20,591 nucleotides of DNA from DASTQL01 sp035761805 (GTDB lineage: Bacteria > Actinomycetota > Actinomycetes > Jiangellales > Jiangellaceae). The stretch lies in NCBI GenBank assembly GCA_035761805.1, contig DASTQL010000131.1, forward strand, positions 1-20,591, read 5' to 3'. The stretch's first letter is position 1, and the number at the start of each line of letters is the position of its first letter. The translations under genes and the position numbers were made by a program. This document shows, piece by piece, positions 14,257 to 20,591 of the stretch. A model generated the notes under the pieces. That model ran no database searches and was not told where the DNA came from. It saw only the letters and a list, made by a program, of their open reading frames with translations.

Positions 14257-15750
14257 GTGGGGCGGGTCGTCGTCGTGGGGGCGGGCCTCGGGGGACTGGC
14301 CGCCGCGACCAGGCTGGCCCGGCTCGGGCACGACGTGACGGTCCTCGAGCAGGCGGACACCGTCGGCGGCAAGCTCGGCACCTACTCGCGCGACGGCTGG
14401 ACCTTCGACACCGGACCGTCGCTGGTGACCCTGCCCGCCGTGTACCGGGACCTCTTCCGCAAGACCGGCCGCCCGCTGGAGCGGGAGCTCGAGCTCGTGC
14501 CCGTCGACCCCGCGTGCCACTACCGCTTCCCGGACGGGGTCGAGCTGGACGTGCCCAACGCGTCGCGCGCAGGGATCCGGCGGGCCTTCGACGACGCGCT
14601 CGGGCCCGGAACGGGGACGCAGTGGTCGACCCTGATGGACCGGGCGGAGCGCATCTGGCGGGCGACGAGGGTGCCGTTCCTGGAGTCCCCGCTCGGCCCG
14701 GCGGACCTGCTCCGCCTCTCGCGCAGGGTCGGTGACCTGCGTGCCGTCGCCCCGGGGCGGACGCTGCGCGGGCTCGGCGCGGAGTATCTGCGCGACCCCC
14801 GCCTGCGGATGTACCTGGACCGCTACGCCACGTACACCGGCTCGGACCCGCGCCGGGCCCCTGCTGCGCTCGCCGTCATCCCGTACGTGGAACAGACCTT
14901 CGGGTGCTGGTACGTGCCGGGCGGGCTCCGCCGGCTGGCGGAGGCCGTGCTCGCGCGAGCAGAGGCGCGAGGGGTCCTCGTACGGACGGGAGCCGACGTC
15001 ACCGAAGTCCTCCTCGACGGCCGCCGGGCCGCCGGGGTCCGGCTGGCCGACGGCGAGATCGTGCCGGCCGAGGTGGTCGTGGCCAACGCCGACGCGACCC
15101 ACCTCTACCGCGACCTGGTCCCGGGGTCGGCCGCCCGTCGCACGTTGCGCCGGATCGAGCGGGCGACCCCGTCGCTCTCCGGCTTCGTCCTCCTGCTCGC
15201 CCTGCGGGGAAGGACCCCCGGGCTGCGGCACCACACCGTGCTCTTCCCGCAGGACTACGACGACGAGTTCGACTCGGTCTTCGGCGCGCAGGCTCGTCCG
15301 GTACCGGACCCCACCGTCTACGTCTCCGCACCCGACGACCCGGCGCTCCGGCCGTCGGACGACACGGAGGCGTGGTTCGTGCTCGTCAACGCGCCCCGGC
15401 ACGGCACCGACGGGGCAGCGGGCACCGTGGACTGGACCGCGTCCGGGCTCGTCGAGACCTACGCGGACCGCGTGCTCGCCGTCATGGCCGACCGCGGTCT
15501 CGACGTCCGCGACCGCGTTGTCTGGTGGGAGGTGCGCTCGCCGTACGACCTGCAGCAGATGACCAGGGCACCCGGGGGCGCGATCTACGGGACCTCGTCG
15601 AACGGAGCGCGCGCGGCGTTCCTGCGACCGGCGAACCAGTCCCCCGTCCCTGGCCTGCTCCTCGTGGGAGGCTCCTCGCACCCGGGGGGCGGCCTGCCCC
15701 TGGTGGGGATGTCGGCCGTCATCGTCGCAGACCTGGTCGGTCGGGCCTGA
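14257..15750 (+). CDS. CrtI/CrtD-type FAD-dependent carotenoid desaturase
   Basis: A 497-residue phytoene desaturase-family flavoprotein. The N-terminal dinucleotide motif VVVVGAGLGGLAAATRLARLG (4-24) leads to E-QADTVGGKLGTYSRDGWTFDTGPSLVTLP, the classic FAD loop. GCWYVPGGLRRLAEAVLARAE lies in the middle, and the C-terminal FAD-contact motif is LLLVGGSSHPGGGLPLVGMSAVIVADLV. The family includes CrtI (phytoene to lycopene), CrtD (3,4-desaturation of hydroxylated acyclic carotenoids) and CrtN/CrtO oxidases. The location beside CruF and CruG genes without crtB, and the HPGGGLP C-terminal motif, make a CrtD-like late step attractive, but CrtI activity is not excluded. The GTG start is chosen because the dinucleotide fold begins immediately after it. 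Confidence 0.88.
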   Translation: MGRVVVVGAGLGGLAAATRLARLGHDVTVLEQADTVGGKLGTYSRDGWTFDTGPSLVTLPAVYRDLFRKTGRPLERELELVPVDPACHYRFPDGVELDVPNASRAGIRRAFDDALGPGTGTQWSTLMDRAERIWRATRVPFLESPLGPADLLRLSRRVGDLRAVAPGRTLRGLGAEYLRDPRLRMYLDRYATYTGSDPRRAPAALAVIPYVEQTFGCWYVPGGLRRLAEAVLARAEARGVLVRTGADVTEVLLDGRRAAGVRLADGEIVPAEVVVANADATHLYRDLVPGSAARRTLRRIERATPSLSGFVLLLALRGRTPGLRHHTVLFPQDYDDEFDSVFGAQARPVPDPTVYVSAPDDPALRPSDDTEAWFVLVNAPRHGTDGAAGTVDWTASGLVETYADRVLAVMADRGLDVRDRVVWWEVRSPYDLQQMTRAPGGAIYGTSSNGARAAFLRPANQSPVPGLLLVGGSSHPGGGLPLVGMSAVIVADLVGRA

Positions 15751-15766
15751 TCCCCGCCGCATGACC

Positions 15767-15772
15767 TAGCCT
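15767..15772 (+). promoter_or_regulatory. -10 element (TAGCCT) before SURF1
   Basis: TAGCCT, 6 nt and GTG at 15779: a leaderless layout in the 28-nt gap after the desaturase gene, which separates SURF1 expression from the carotenoid genes. Confidence 0.5.
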
Positions 15773-15778
15773 CGTCCG

Positions 15779-16552
15779 GTGTACCGCTTCCTCCTCACGC
15801 CGCGGTGGCTCGCGCTGCACACGCTCGTGGTCGTGCTGGTGGTGGCCTTCACCTGGCTCGGGTCGTGGCAGCTCTCCTCGTACGAGGAGCAGCGCCGGGA
15901 ACGCGACCTGCGGGCCCGGGAGGCGGTACCGGTCACGGAGCTCGTCGGGCCGGGCCAGCGGCTCCCGGGCGACGCCGTGGACCGCAACGTGACCGCCACG
16001 GGCCGGTATGTCTCCGGAGAGCCCTTCCTCGTCCCCGGACGCCTGCTGGACGGGGTCGCCGGCACGTACGTGCTGGCACCGCTGGAGCTGGACGGGGGCG
16101 GCAGCGTCCTCGTGCTCCGGGGCTGGGCCGACGGCCCGGGCGACCCGGCGGCGGGCGCGCTGCCGCCGGGCCCGGTGACCGTCACCGGCGTGCTCCGCGC
16201 CGACGAGTCCGCGGACGCCGCCGTGACCCTCGGCCGCGAGCTCACCGCGCGGGAGGTGCCCGTGGTCGCGAGCTGGGCCGTGGCCGCGGCGGGTGCTCCC
16301 GGCGAGCTGCTCGACGGGTGGGTCCTGCTGGCCGAGGAGGAACCGCCTTCGGGCGTGCCTCCCCGGCCGGTCCCGCTGGACGAACTGGCGCGCACCGGCG
16401 CGGGGATCTGGCAGAACCTCTCGTACGCCGCGCAGTGGTGGGTCTTCGCCGTGGCGGCCGTCGTCTTCTGGGGAGCCTTCGTCCGAGCCGCCGTACGGGA
16501 ACGCCGCAGCCGGGACGGGCGCGTCGTACCGGACGAGGTCGTCAGGTCCTGA
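15779..16552 (+). CDS. SURF1 family cytochrome oxidase biogenesis protein
   Basis: A 257-residue protein with the SURF1 plan. There is an N-terminal membrane helix (about 8-28) ending WLGSWQLSSYEEQR, a large outer domain with DAVDRNVTATGRYV, TYVLAPLELDGGGSVLVLRGWADG and PLDELARTGAGIWQNLSYAAQWW, and a C-terminal membrane helix (about 218-240). The GSWQL and NLSYAAQWW motifs are family hallmarks. SURF1 proteins help assemble the aa3-type cytochrome c oxidase, in bacteria probably by heme a delivery. The GTG start is supported by the TAGCCT element. Its last 11 nt overlap the 3' end of the opposite-strand DUF3817 gene. Confidence 0.92.
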   Translation: MYRFLLTPRWLALHTLVVVLVVAFTWLGSWQLSSYEEQRRERDLRAREAVPVTELVGPGQRLPGDAVDRNVTATGRYVSGEPFLVPGRLLDGVAGTYVLAPLELDGGGSVLVLRGWADGPGDPAAGALPPGPVTVTGVLRADESADAAVTLGRELTAREVPVVASWAVAAAGAPGELLDGWVLLAEEEPPSGVPPRPVPLDELARTGAGIWQNLSYAAQWWVFAVAAVVFWGAFVRAAVRERRSRDGRVVPDEVVRS

Positions 16553-16883
16553 CGCCCTCCCGCTCGAGCACCTCGAGGACGGGTCGGACGCGGTGCACGA
16601 CCTTGCGCTCGGCGACGAACGACGCGAACGGGATGGTGCCGGCCAGGAGCACGCCCGCGGAGAACCACAGTCCCCAGCGTGCCTTCACCGCCAGCCAGAA
16701 CGCCGTGACGAGGTAGAGGAGGTAGAGCCAGCCGTGGACGGGACCGATCACCTCGACCAGGCGGGGGTCGCCCCCCAGGGCGTCGACGTACTTGACCGGC
16801 ATGGCCACGAACACCAGGACCACGAGCAGGACGCCGGTGGCGTAGGCCATGATCCGGTAGCGCAGCAGGGCTCCTCGCGTCAC
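16542..16883 (-). CDS. DUF3817 small integral membrane protein
   Basis: A 113-residue protein with three hydrophobic segments. YRIMAYATGVLLVVLVFVAMPVKY at the N-terminus, the IGPVHGWLYLLYLVTAFWLA block and GTIPFASFVAERKV near the end define DUF3817. The function is unknown; in actinobacteria it often lies near respiratory or membrane genes. The GTG at 16883 (VTRGALLRYR) is preferred because TACGCT lies 6 nt upstream and the hydrophobic core begins soon after. The 3' end overlaps SURF1 by 11 nt tail to tail. Confidence 0.9.
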   Translation of the reverse strand: MTRGALLRYRIMAYATGVLLVVLVFVAMPVKYVDALGGDPRLVEVIGPVHGWLYLLYLVTAFWLAVKARWGLWFSAGVLLAGTIPFASFVAERKVVHRVRPVLEVLEREGVRT

Positions 16884-16889
16884 CTCCCG

Positions 16890-16895
16890 AGCGTA
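16890..16895 (-). promoter_or_regulatory. -10 element (TACGCT) before DUF3817
   Basis: On the minus strand TACGCT, 6 nt and GTG at 16883. It sits in the 28-nt gap after the alcohol dehydrogenase stop, so DUF3817 can be transcribed separately. GGGAGG also lies between the two, but too close to the start to be a normal ribosome-binding site. Confidence 0.5.
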
Positions 16896-16911
16896 ACCAG
16901 GGCGGCCGGGG

Positions 16912-17958
16912 TCATCGCCGCGGGTCGACGACGCTGATCCCGGCGGGGTGACCCGGGGTGTCCAGGGACGCCAGCGCCGGCCCCGCCTCCCGCAGCCCCA
17001 ACCGGGTGGTGACCAGGAGGTCCGGCCGCAGCCGGCCGGCGGCCACCATGGCCAGCAGTCGGGGGTAGTCGTGGGCCGGCATGCCATGGCTGCCGAGCAG
17101 CTCGAGCTCGTGCGCGACGACGAGGTGCATGGGGAGGGGCGGCCGCCCGCCTCCCACCGGCAGGAGCCCTACCTGGACGTGCCGACCGCGTGGTCGGAGT
17201 CCGGCGACCGACGCCGCTGCGGCAGCCGGACTCCCCACTGCGTCCAGCGACACGTGCGCGCCTCCCCCGGTGGCATCCCGGACGGCTTCCGCCGTACGTG
17301 GGGTGGTGGAGGCGTCGACGACCGTCTCCGCACCGAGGCGGCCCGCCAGGTCCAGGGCGGCCCGGGCGACGTCCACGGCGACGACTCGGGCACCCGCAGC
17401 CACCGCGATCATCACGGCGGACAGCCCGACTCCGCCGCACCCGTGCACGGCGACCCACTCGCCGGGGCGGGCCCGGCCCCGGTCGAGCACCGCGCGGAAC
17501 GCGGTCGCGACCCGGCACCCCAGTCCTGCCGCTGCGTCGGCGGCCAGGTCGCCCGGCAGGCCGACGAGGTTGACGTCGGCCGCGTCGAGCGCCACGAGCT
17601 CGGCGAACGAGCCCCAGTGCGTGAACCCGGGCTGGGTCTGGTGGGGGCAGACCTGCTGCTCGCCCGCCCGGCACAGCTCGCAGCTCCCGCACCCGCACAC
17701 GAACGGCACCGTCACCCGGTCCCCAGGCCGCCAGCGCCGGACCCGTTCTCCGACGGCGTGCACCGTGCCGGCCAGCTCGTGACCCGGGACGTGGGGCAAC
17801 CGGACGCCCGGGTCGTGCCCGGCCCAGGCGTGCCAGTCGCTGCGGCACAGCCCGCTCGCCTCGACCCGGACGACGACCCCGTCCCCGCTCGGGTCCGGGT
17901 CGGGCACCTCACGCACCTCGGGAGCCGCGCCGAACGCGTCGTACACGAGGGCTCGCAC
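16912..17958 (-). CDS. Zinc-dependent medium-chain alcohol dehydrogenase
   Basis: A 348-residue MDR-family dehydrogenase. Catalytic zinc ligands are Cys38 (GLCRSDWHAW), His60-Glu61 (PGHELAGTVHAVG) and probably Cys148 (GLGCRV). Structural zinc ligands are Cys90, 93, 96 and 104 (CGSCELCRAGEQQVC). The NAD(P) Rossmann motif is VHGCGGVGLSAVMIAVAAGA (about 171-190), followed by an acidic residue, VVAVDV, which favours NAD. It should oxidise alcohols or reduce aldehydes; the substrate is not evident. The start is the GTG at 17958, giving MRALVYDAFGAAPEV, the usual MDR N-terminus, with TAGCGT 7 nt upstream. It is divergent from the SRPBCC gene. Confidence 0.92.
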   Translation of the reverse strand: MRALVYDAFGAAPEVREVPDPDPSGDGVVVRVEASGLCRSDWHAWAGHDPGVRLPHVPGHELAGTVHAVGERVRRWRPGDRVTVPFVCGCGSCELCRAGEQQVCPHQTQPGFTHWGSFAELVALDAADVNLVGLPGDLAADAAAGLGCRVATAFRAVLDRGRARPGEWVAVHGCGGVGLSAVMIAVAAGARVVAVDVARAALDLAGRLGAETVVDASTTPRTAEAVRDATGGGAHVSLDAVGSPAAAAASVAGLRPRGRHVQVGLLPVGGGRPPLPMHLVVAHELELLGSHGMPAHDYPRLLAMVAAGRLRPDLLVTTRLGLREAGPALASLDTPGHPAGISVVDPRR

Positions 17959-17965
17959 TCGCGGC

Positions 17966-17971
17966 ACGCTA
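17966..17971 (-). promoter_or_regulatory. -10 element (TAGCGT) before the alcohol dehydrogenase
   Basis: On the minus strand TAGCGT, 7 nt and GTG at 17958, another leaderless-type arrangement. No ribosome-binding site precedes the GTG. Confidence 0.5.
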
Positions 17972-17980
17972 ACTGCGCCC

Positions 17981-18005
17981 GGTTTGTCCGGAGGTCCCGG
18001 GGGTA
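17981..18005 (+). promoter_or_regulatory. SigF/SigB-type stress promoter for the SRPBCC gene
   Basis: GGTTT (17981-17985), 15 nt and GGGTA (18001-18005) match the mycobacterial SigF consensus GGTTT-N15-17-GGGTA, which is close to the Streptomyces SigB type. The start of transcription would be near 18012, leaving a leader of about 37 nt with AGGAG (18037-18041) 7 nt before the ATG. Confidence 0.6.
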
Positions 18006-18048
18006 GAGGACCCGGGTACCGATCCGACCGAAGATCAGGAGCTGATCC

Positions 18049-18507
18049 ATGGCTACGGCCGAGAAGAGCATCGACGTGAACGTCCCGTTGCCCACGGTCT
18101 ACAACCAGTGGACCCAGTTCGAGGAGTTCCCTCGATTCATGGACGACGTGGAGTCGGTGACCCAGCTCGGGGACCGGACGCTGCACTGGGTGGTCAAGAT
18201 CGCCGGAGTGGAGCGGGAGTTCGACACCGAGATCACGGAGCAGCACCCCGAGGAGCGCGTGGCCTGGCGATCCGTGGACGGGACTACGCACGCGGGCGTC
18301 GTCACCTTCCACAAGATCGACACCGACACGACCCGGGTGATGCTGCAGCTGGACATGAAGGCCGAGGGCCTGGCCGAGAACGTCGGCGACAAGCTCGGCT
18401 TCGTCTCGCGGGCCGCCGAGCGGGACATGAAGAACTTCAAGGAGTTCATCGAGTCCCGTGGTGTCGAGACCGGGGCGTGGCGCGGTGAGGTGCCGCGGGA
18501 GGGATAG
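18049..18507 (+). CDS. SRPBCC (START-like) polyketide cyclase/dehydrase family protein
   Basis: A 152-residue small-ligand-binding protein of the SRPBCC fold. It opens MATAEKSIDVNVPLPTVYNQWTQFEEFPRFMDDVESVTQLGD, the signature of the actinobacterial cyclase/dehydrase group, continues with beta-strands (LHWVVKIAGVEREFDTEITEQHPEERVAWRS) and ends with the long C-terminal helix (ERDMKNFKEFIESRG). The ligand is unknown. Codon usage is slightly less GC-biased than that of its neighbours and the start is ATG with a good AGGAG site, as expected of a well-expressed gene. The SigF/SigB-type promoter suggests induction by stress or in stationary phase. Confidence 0.92.
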   Translation: MATAEKSIDVNVPLPTVYNQWTQFEEFPRFMDDVESVTQLGDRTLHWVVKIAGVEREFDTEITEQHPEERVAWRSVDGTTHAGVVTFHKIDTDTTRVMLQLDMKAEGLAENVGDKLGFVSRAAERDMKNFKEFIESRGVETGAWRGEVPREG

Positions 18508-18527
18508 GCGTCACCCCCGGTTCCGAC

Positions 18528-18568
18528 TCGGGCCGGGCGTGAGGGAGTGCACCTCGCGCCCGGCCCGA
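18528..18568. terminator. Strong hairpin after the SRPBCC gene
   Basis: A perfect 12-bp inverted repeat (18528-18539 with 18557-18568) continues inward through a T/G position and 4 more pairs (GAGG/CCTC), leaving a 7-nt loop. The folded RNA would have a stem of 17 pairs counting the G-U. There is no T-tract, as is common for actinobacterial terminators. It lies 20 nt after the SRPBCC stop and 36 nt before arfB. Confidence 0.7.
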
Positions 18569-18604
18569 TCGCATGCCCGGACGGCGGTCCAGCACACTGG
18601 CGGG

Positions 18605-19039
18605 GTGCCGGGCTCCCTGCGTGTGCGTGGGCTGGTCGTGCCCGAGGCCGAGCTGACGTGGCGGTTCTCGCGAGCCGGTGGTCCGGGTGGTCAGTCCGTC
18701 AACACGACCGACTCACGTGTGGAGCTGGCCTGGGACGTCGCGGCGAGCTCGGCCCTCCGGGCGCGTCCCGCTCTGCGCGACCGGGCCCTGCAGCGGTTGC
18801 GCGGCCGGTTGGTCGACGGGCGCCTCGTCGTCGTCGCTTCCGAGCACCGGTCCCAGCTGCGTAACCGTGAGGCGGCCCTCGCCCGCATGTCGGCGCTGCT
18901 CGACACGGCGCTGAGCCCCCCGGGGCCACCACGGCGTGCGACGGTCCCGTCCCGGGCCGCCCGCCGACGGAGGCTGGACGCCAAGCGCGCCCGGGGAAGA
19001 ACCAAGGTGCAGCGGCGCCATCCCGGGCCCGAAGACTGA
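18605..19039 (+). CDS. arfB: ArfB-type peptidyl-tRNA hydrolase (ribosome rescue)
   Basis: A 144-residue protein with the release-factor domain: LTWRFSRAGGPGGQSVNTTDSRVEL carries the catalytic GGQ (28-30), followed by SEHRSQLRNREAALARM. It ends in a basic Arg/Lys-rich tail (RAARRRRLDAKRARGRTKVQRR) of the kind that enters the empty mRNA channel of a stalled ribosome. It lacks the stop-codon recognition domains of RF1/RF2, so it is ArfB (YaeJ) rather than a classical release factor. It frees peptides from ribosomes stalled without a stop codon. The GTG at 18605 gives the family's usual N-terminus; CACACT 6 nt upstream is a weak -10 candidate. Confidence 0.9.
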   Translation: MPGSLRVRGLVVPEAELTWRFSRAGGPGGQSVNTTDSRVELAWDVAASSALRARPALRDRALQRLRGRLVDGRLVVVASEHRSQLRNREAALARMSALLDTALSPPGPPRRATVPSRAARRRRLDAKRARGRTKVQRRHPGPED

Positions 19040-19061
19040 TCCAGCGTCGACCACAGGATCA
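19037..19061. terminator. Possible small hairpin at the arfB stop
   Basis: TGATCC (19037-19042, overlapping the stop) pairs with GGATCA (19056-19061) around a 13-nt loop. The stem is short and has no T-tract, so it is weak as a terminator. Confidence 0.25.
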
Positions 19062-19125
19062 CCTGCGGTGCGGCGACGACGAAGGACCACGCGTTTCACC
19101 TTTGTGGAGAACCGGCCAGCCTCGC

Positions 19126-19153
19126 TTTGATCTGATTCGAACACGTGTACGAT
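19126..19153 (+). promoter_or_regulatory. Promoter of the DUF222/HNH gene with leaderless -10
   Basis: TTTGAT (19126-19131) and TACGAT (19148-19153) are 16 nt apart and resemble -35 and -10 elements. TACGAT is followed by 6 nt and the ATG at 19160, so the mRNA would be leaderless. The -10 lies within the LexA-like site. Confidence 0.5.
19137..19152. promoter_or_regulatory. LexA-like (SOS) box with one mismatch
   Basis: TCGAAC-ACGT-GTACGA differs from TCGAAC-N4-GTTCGA at one fixed base (A for T). It covers most of the -10 hexamer TACGAT, so bound LexA would occlude RNA polymerase. Some mycobacterial 13E12 (DUF222) genes are known LexA targets, which supports the reading. Confidence 0.65.
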
Positions 19154-19159
19154 GGGTTC

Positions 19160-20591
19160 ATGTTCGAGGGTCTGGGTGGGGCACGGCTGGCGGCCGCGGT
19201 CGCCGCGGTGGACCCGCACGCCCTCCCCGCGGACGAGGCGCTGGACTACGCCCTGGCCGCCGCGAGGGTGGCCGGCTGGGCCGCCGCTGCGGAGGCCGCC
19301 GGACTGGCCCGCATGCACGCCACCTACCCGGCCGACGGTCTGCACGATCAGGGAGTGGACCACGGCCTGGACCCCGACCGGCTCGCTGTGGCCGAGATCC
19401 GCGCCGCCTTCGGGGTGTCCCAGCTGGCGGCCGGGCACAAGCTCGGCTTCGCCGACGCCCTGGGCGCCCTGCCCCGGCTGGCCCACGCCCTGCGCACCGG
19501 CCTCCTCGGCCTGGACCCGGTACGGGTGCTGGTCCGCGAGACCGAGCCACTGGCCGCCGACCCGGTGGCCCGCCGGGACGCCGTCGACACGGTGCTGGAC
19601 GCCCACCAGGCCGACCTGGACTCCGGCGGGTCCGGGCTGACCGTGCGCCAGGTCACCCTGCGGATCCGCCGTGCCGTGCTGGCCGCCGACCCGGACCGGG
19701 CCGAACGCCAGGCCGAGCGGGCCCGCCGCGAACGGCGGGTCTGGCACCAACCCGACCCGGCGCACGCCGAGGGCGGGTTCACGCTGGCCGGTCCGGTCGA
19801 ACGCACCACCGAGTGCGAGGGCGCCGTTGACGCCCTGGCCCGCGCCTGGCGGGCAGCGGGTGTCCCCGGCACCCTCGACCAGCTGCGCTTCGACGCCGCC
19901 CACCACCTGCTCACCACCCGACCAGGCACTCACCACGCCGATAACCGGCAGACCGACAGCCCACCGACCCGCGGCGGGGACGACGACGACGCCACATCGG
20001 ACGCGCGCGCGCCGGGTTTCGGGCCGACTTCTCCCGACCAGTGGCCGGACACCGGTGGCGACACGCGCGCCGACAGCACAGCCGACGACACCGACGAGAC
20101 AGTGGACGCGCGGACCGATCCGCGGACCGGACGGGTGCCCTCCGGCGGGTGGGTGGGGCAGGTGATCGTGCCGCTGTCCACCCTGCTCGGCCTCGACGAC
20201 GCGCCCGGTGAGATCGCCGGCGTCGGCCCGGTACCGGCCCCGGTGGCCCGATCCCTGATGGCCCAGGCAACCGTGTGGCGTCGGCTGCTCTCCGACCCCG
20301 CAGACGGGCACCTGATCACCCAGGTGGTGCGCTCCTACCGCCCCACCCAGGCGATGCGCGACTACGTCTTGGCGCGCACCGGCGGGGTGTGCTCCGCGCG
20401 CGGCTGCGGCAACCGGCGAGGGGTGCAGATCGACCACGTGGACGCCTTCCCTCACGGGCCCACGTCAGGCACCAACCTGGACCCGGAGTGCACCCCGGAC
20501 CACAACGCCAAGACCCACGGCCGCTGGCAGCACGCCCTGCGCCGCGGCGGGCTGGCCCAGACCAGCCCCCTGGGCAGGCACTACCTCACCC
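19160..20591 (+). CDS. DUF222 / HNH endonuclease protein (13E12 type), 3' end off window
   Basis: The frame is open from the ATG at 19160 to the window end (477 codons). The N-terminal DUF222 domain (about 1-255) is helical, with AGWAAAAEAAGLARMHA, FGVSQLAAGHKLGFADALGALPRLAHAL and a basic RIRRAVLAADPDRAERQAERARRER stretch. An Asp/Thr-rich disordered insert (about 256-325) follows, then a second DUF222 segment (WVGQVIVPLSTLLGL). The HNH nuclease module has zinc-type Cys411, Cys416 and Cys444 and the HNH residues His426 (QIDHVDAF), Asn439 and His448, then AKTHGRW. The family is multicopy in actinobacteria and resembles the mycobacterial 13E12 repeat proteins; its target and role are unknown. 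The LexA-like box at the promoter suggests damage induction. Multicopy status should make it a site of recombination between paralogues. Confidence 0.92.
   Translation, partial: MFEGLGGARLAAAVAAVDPHALPADEALDYALAAARVAGWAAAAEAAGLARMHATYPADGLHDQGVDHGLDPDRLAVAEIRAAFGVSQLAAGHKLGFADALGALPRLAHALRTGLLGLDPVRVLVRETEPLAADPVARRDAVDTVLDAHQADLDSGGSGLTVRQVTLRIRRAVLAADPDRAERQAERARRERRVWHQPDPAHAEGGFTLAGPVERTTECEGAVDALARAWRAAGVPGTLDQLRFDAAHHLLTTRPGTHHADNRQTDSPPTRGGDDDDATSDARAPGFGPTSPDQWPDTGGDTRADSTADDTDETVDARTDPRTGRVPSGGWVGQVIVPLSTLLGLDDAPGEIAGVGPVPAPVARSLMAQATVWRRLLSDPADGHLITQVVRSYRPTQAMRDYVLARTGGVCSARGCGNRRGVQIDHVDAFPHGPTSGTNLDPECTPDHNAKTHGRWQHALRRGGLAQTSPLGRHYLT

Noticed and set aside
12624..14381. Open minus-strand frame of about 585 codons opposite the ATP-grasp gene
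   Set aside because: Low-complexity translation, while the + strand encodes a clear ATP-grasp protein.

Overview
The window reads as chromosome of a very high-G+C actinobacterium: GTG starts are common, third codon positions are almost all G or C, and families typical of the phylum are present (DUF3040, DUF3817, DUF4126, DUF6504, SAV_6107-type HEPN, 13E12-type DUF222/HNH). A Geodermatophilaceae- or Nocardioides-like host is my guess, not something the sequence proves. No rRNA, tRNA, CRISPR array or insertion sequence was seen.

Region 1 (1-8930) holds the 3' end of a TgpA-like transglutaminase gene on + and, convergent to it, a long minus-strand block concerned with DNA damage tolerance. Read in the direction of transcription it is DUF6504, HEPN (SAV_6107), dnaE2 (error-prone Pol III alpha), a SAM methyltransferase, dinB (Pol IV) and DUF3040. 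A perfect actinobacterial LexA box (TCGAAC-N4-GTTCGA, 8825-8840) precedes DUF6504, so DUF6504-HEPN-dnaE2 is predicted to be SOS-induced. The usual partners imuA' and imuB are not here. The Y-family polymerase present is a catalytically complete Pol IV.

Region 2 (8935-15750), all on +, has a YbaK/EbsC deacylase and then a carotenoid-tailoring set: a CrtA-like monooxygenase, a DUF4126 membrane protein, a CruF-type carotenoid hydratase (DUF422), a CruG-type glycosyltransferase, an ATP-grasp enzyme of unknown substrate and a CrtI/CrtD-type FAD desaturase. Early carotenoid genes (crtE, crtB, cyclase) must lie elsewhere. The ATP-grasp gene is the least explained member.

Region 3 (15779-20591) holds SURF1 (+), DUF3817 (-, overlapping SURF1 tail to tail), a zinc alcohol dehydrogenase (-), an SRPBCC protein (+) behind a SigF/SigB-like stress promoter, an ArfB-type ribosome-rescue factor (+) and a DUF222/HNH protein (+) cut by the window end. 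A near-LexA box overlaps the -10 of the last gene.

Two regulatory themes run through the window: two SOS sites at opposite ends, and repeated leaderless-type promoters in which a TANNNT hexamer sits 6-8 nt before a GTG or ATG start.
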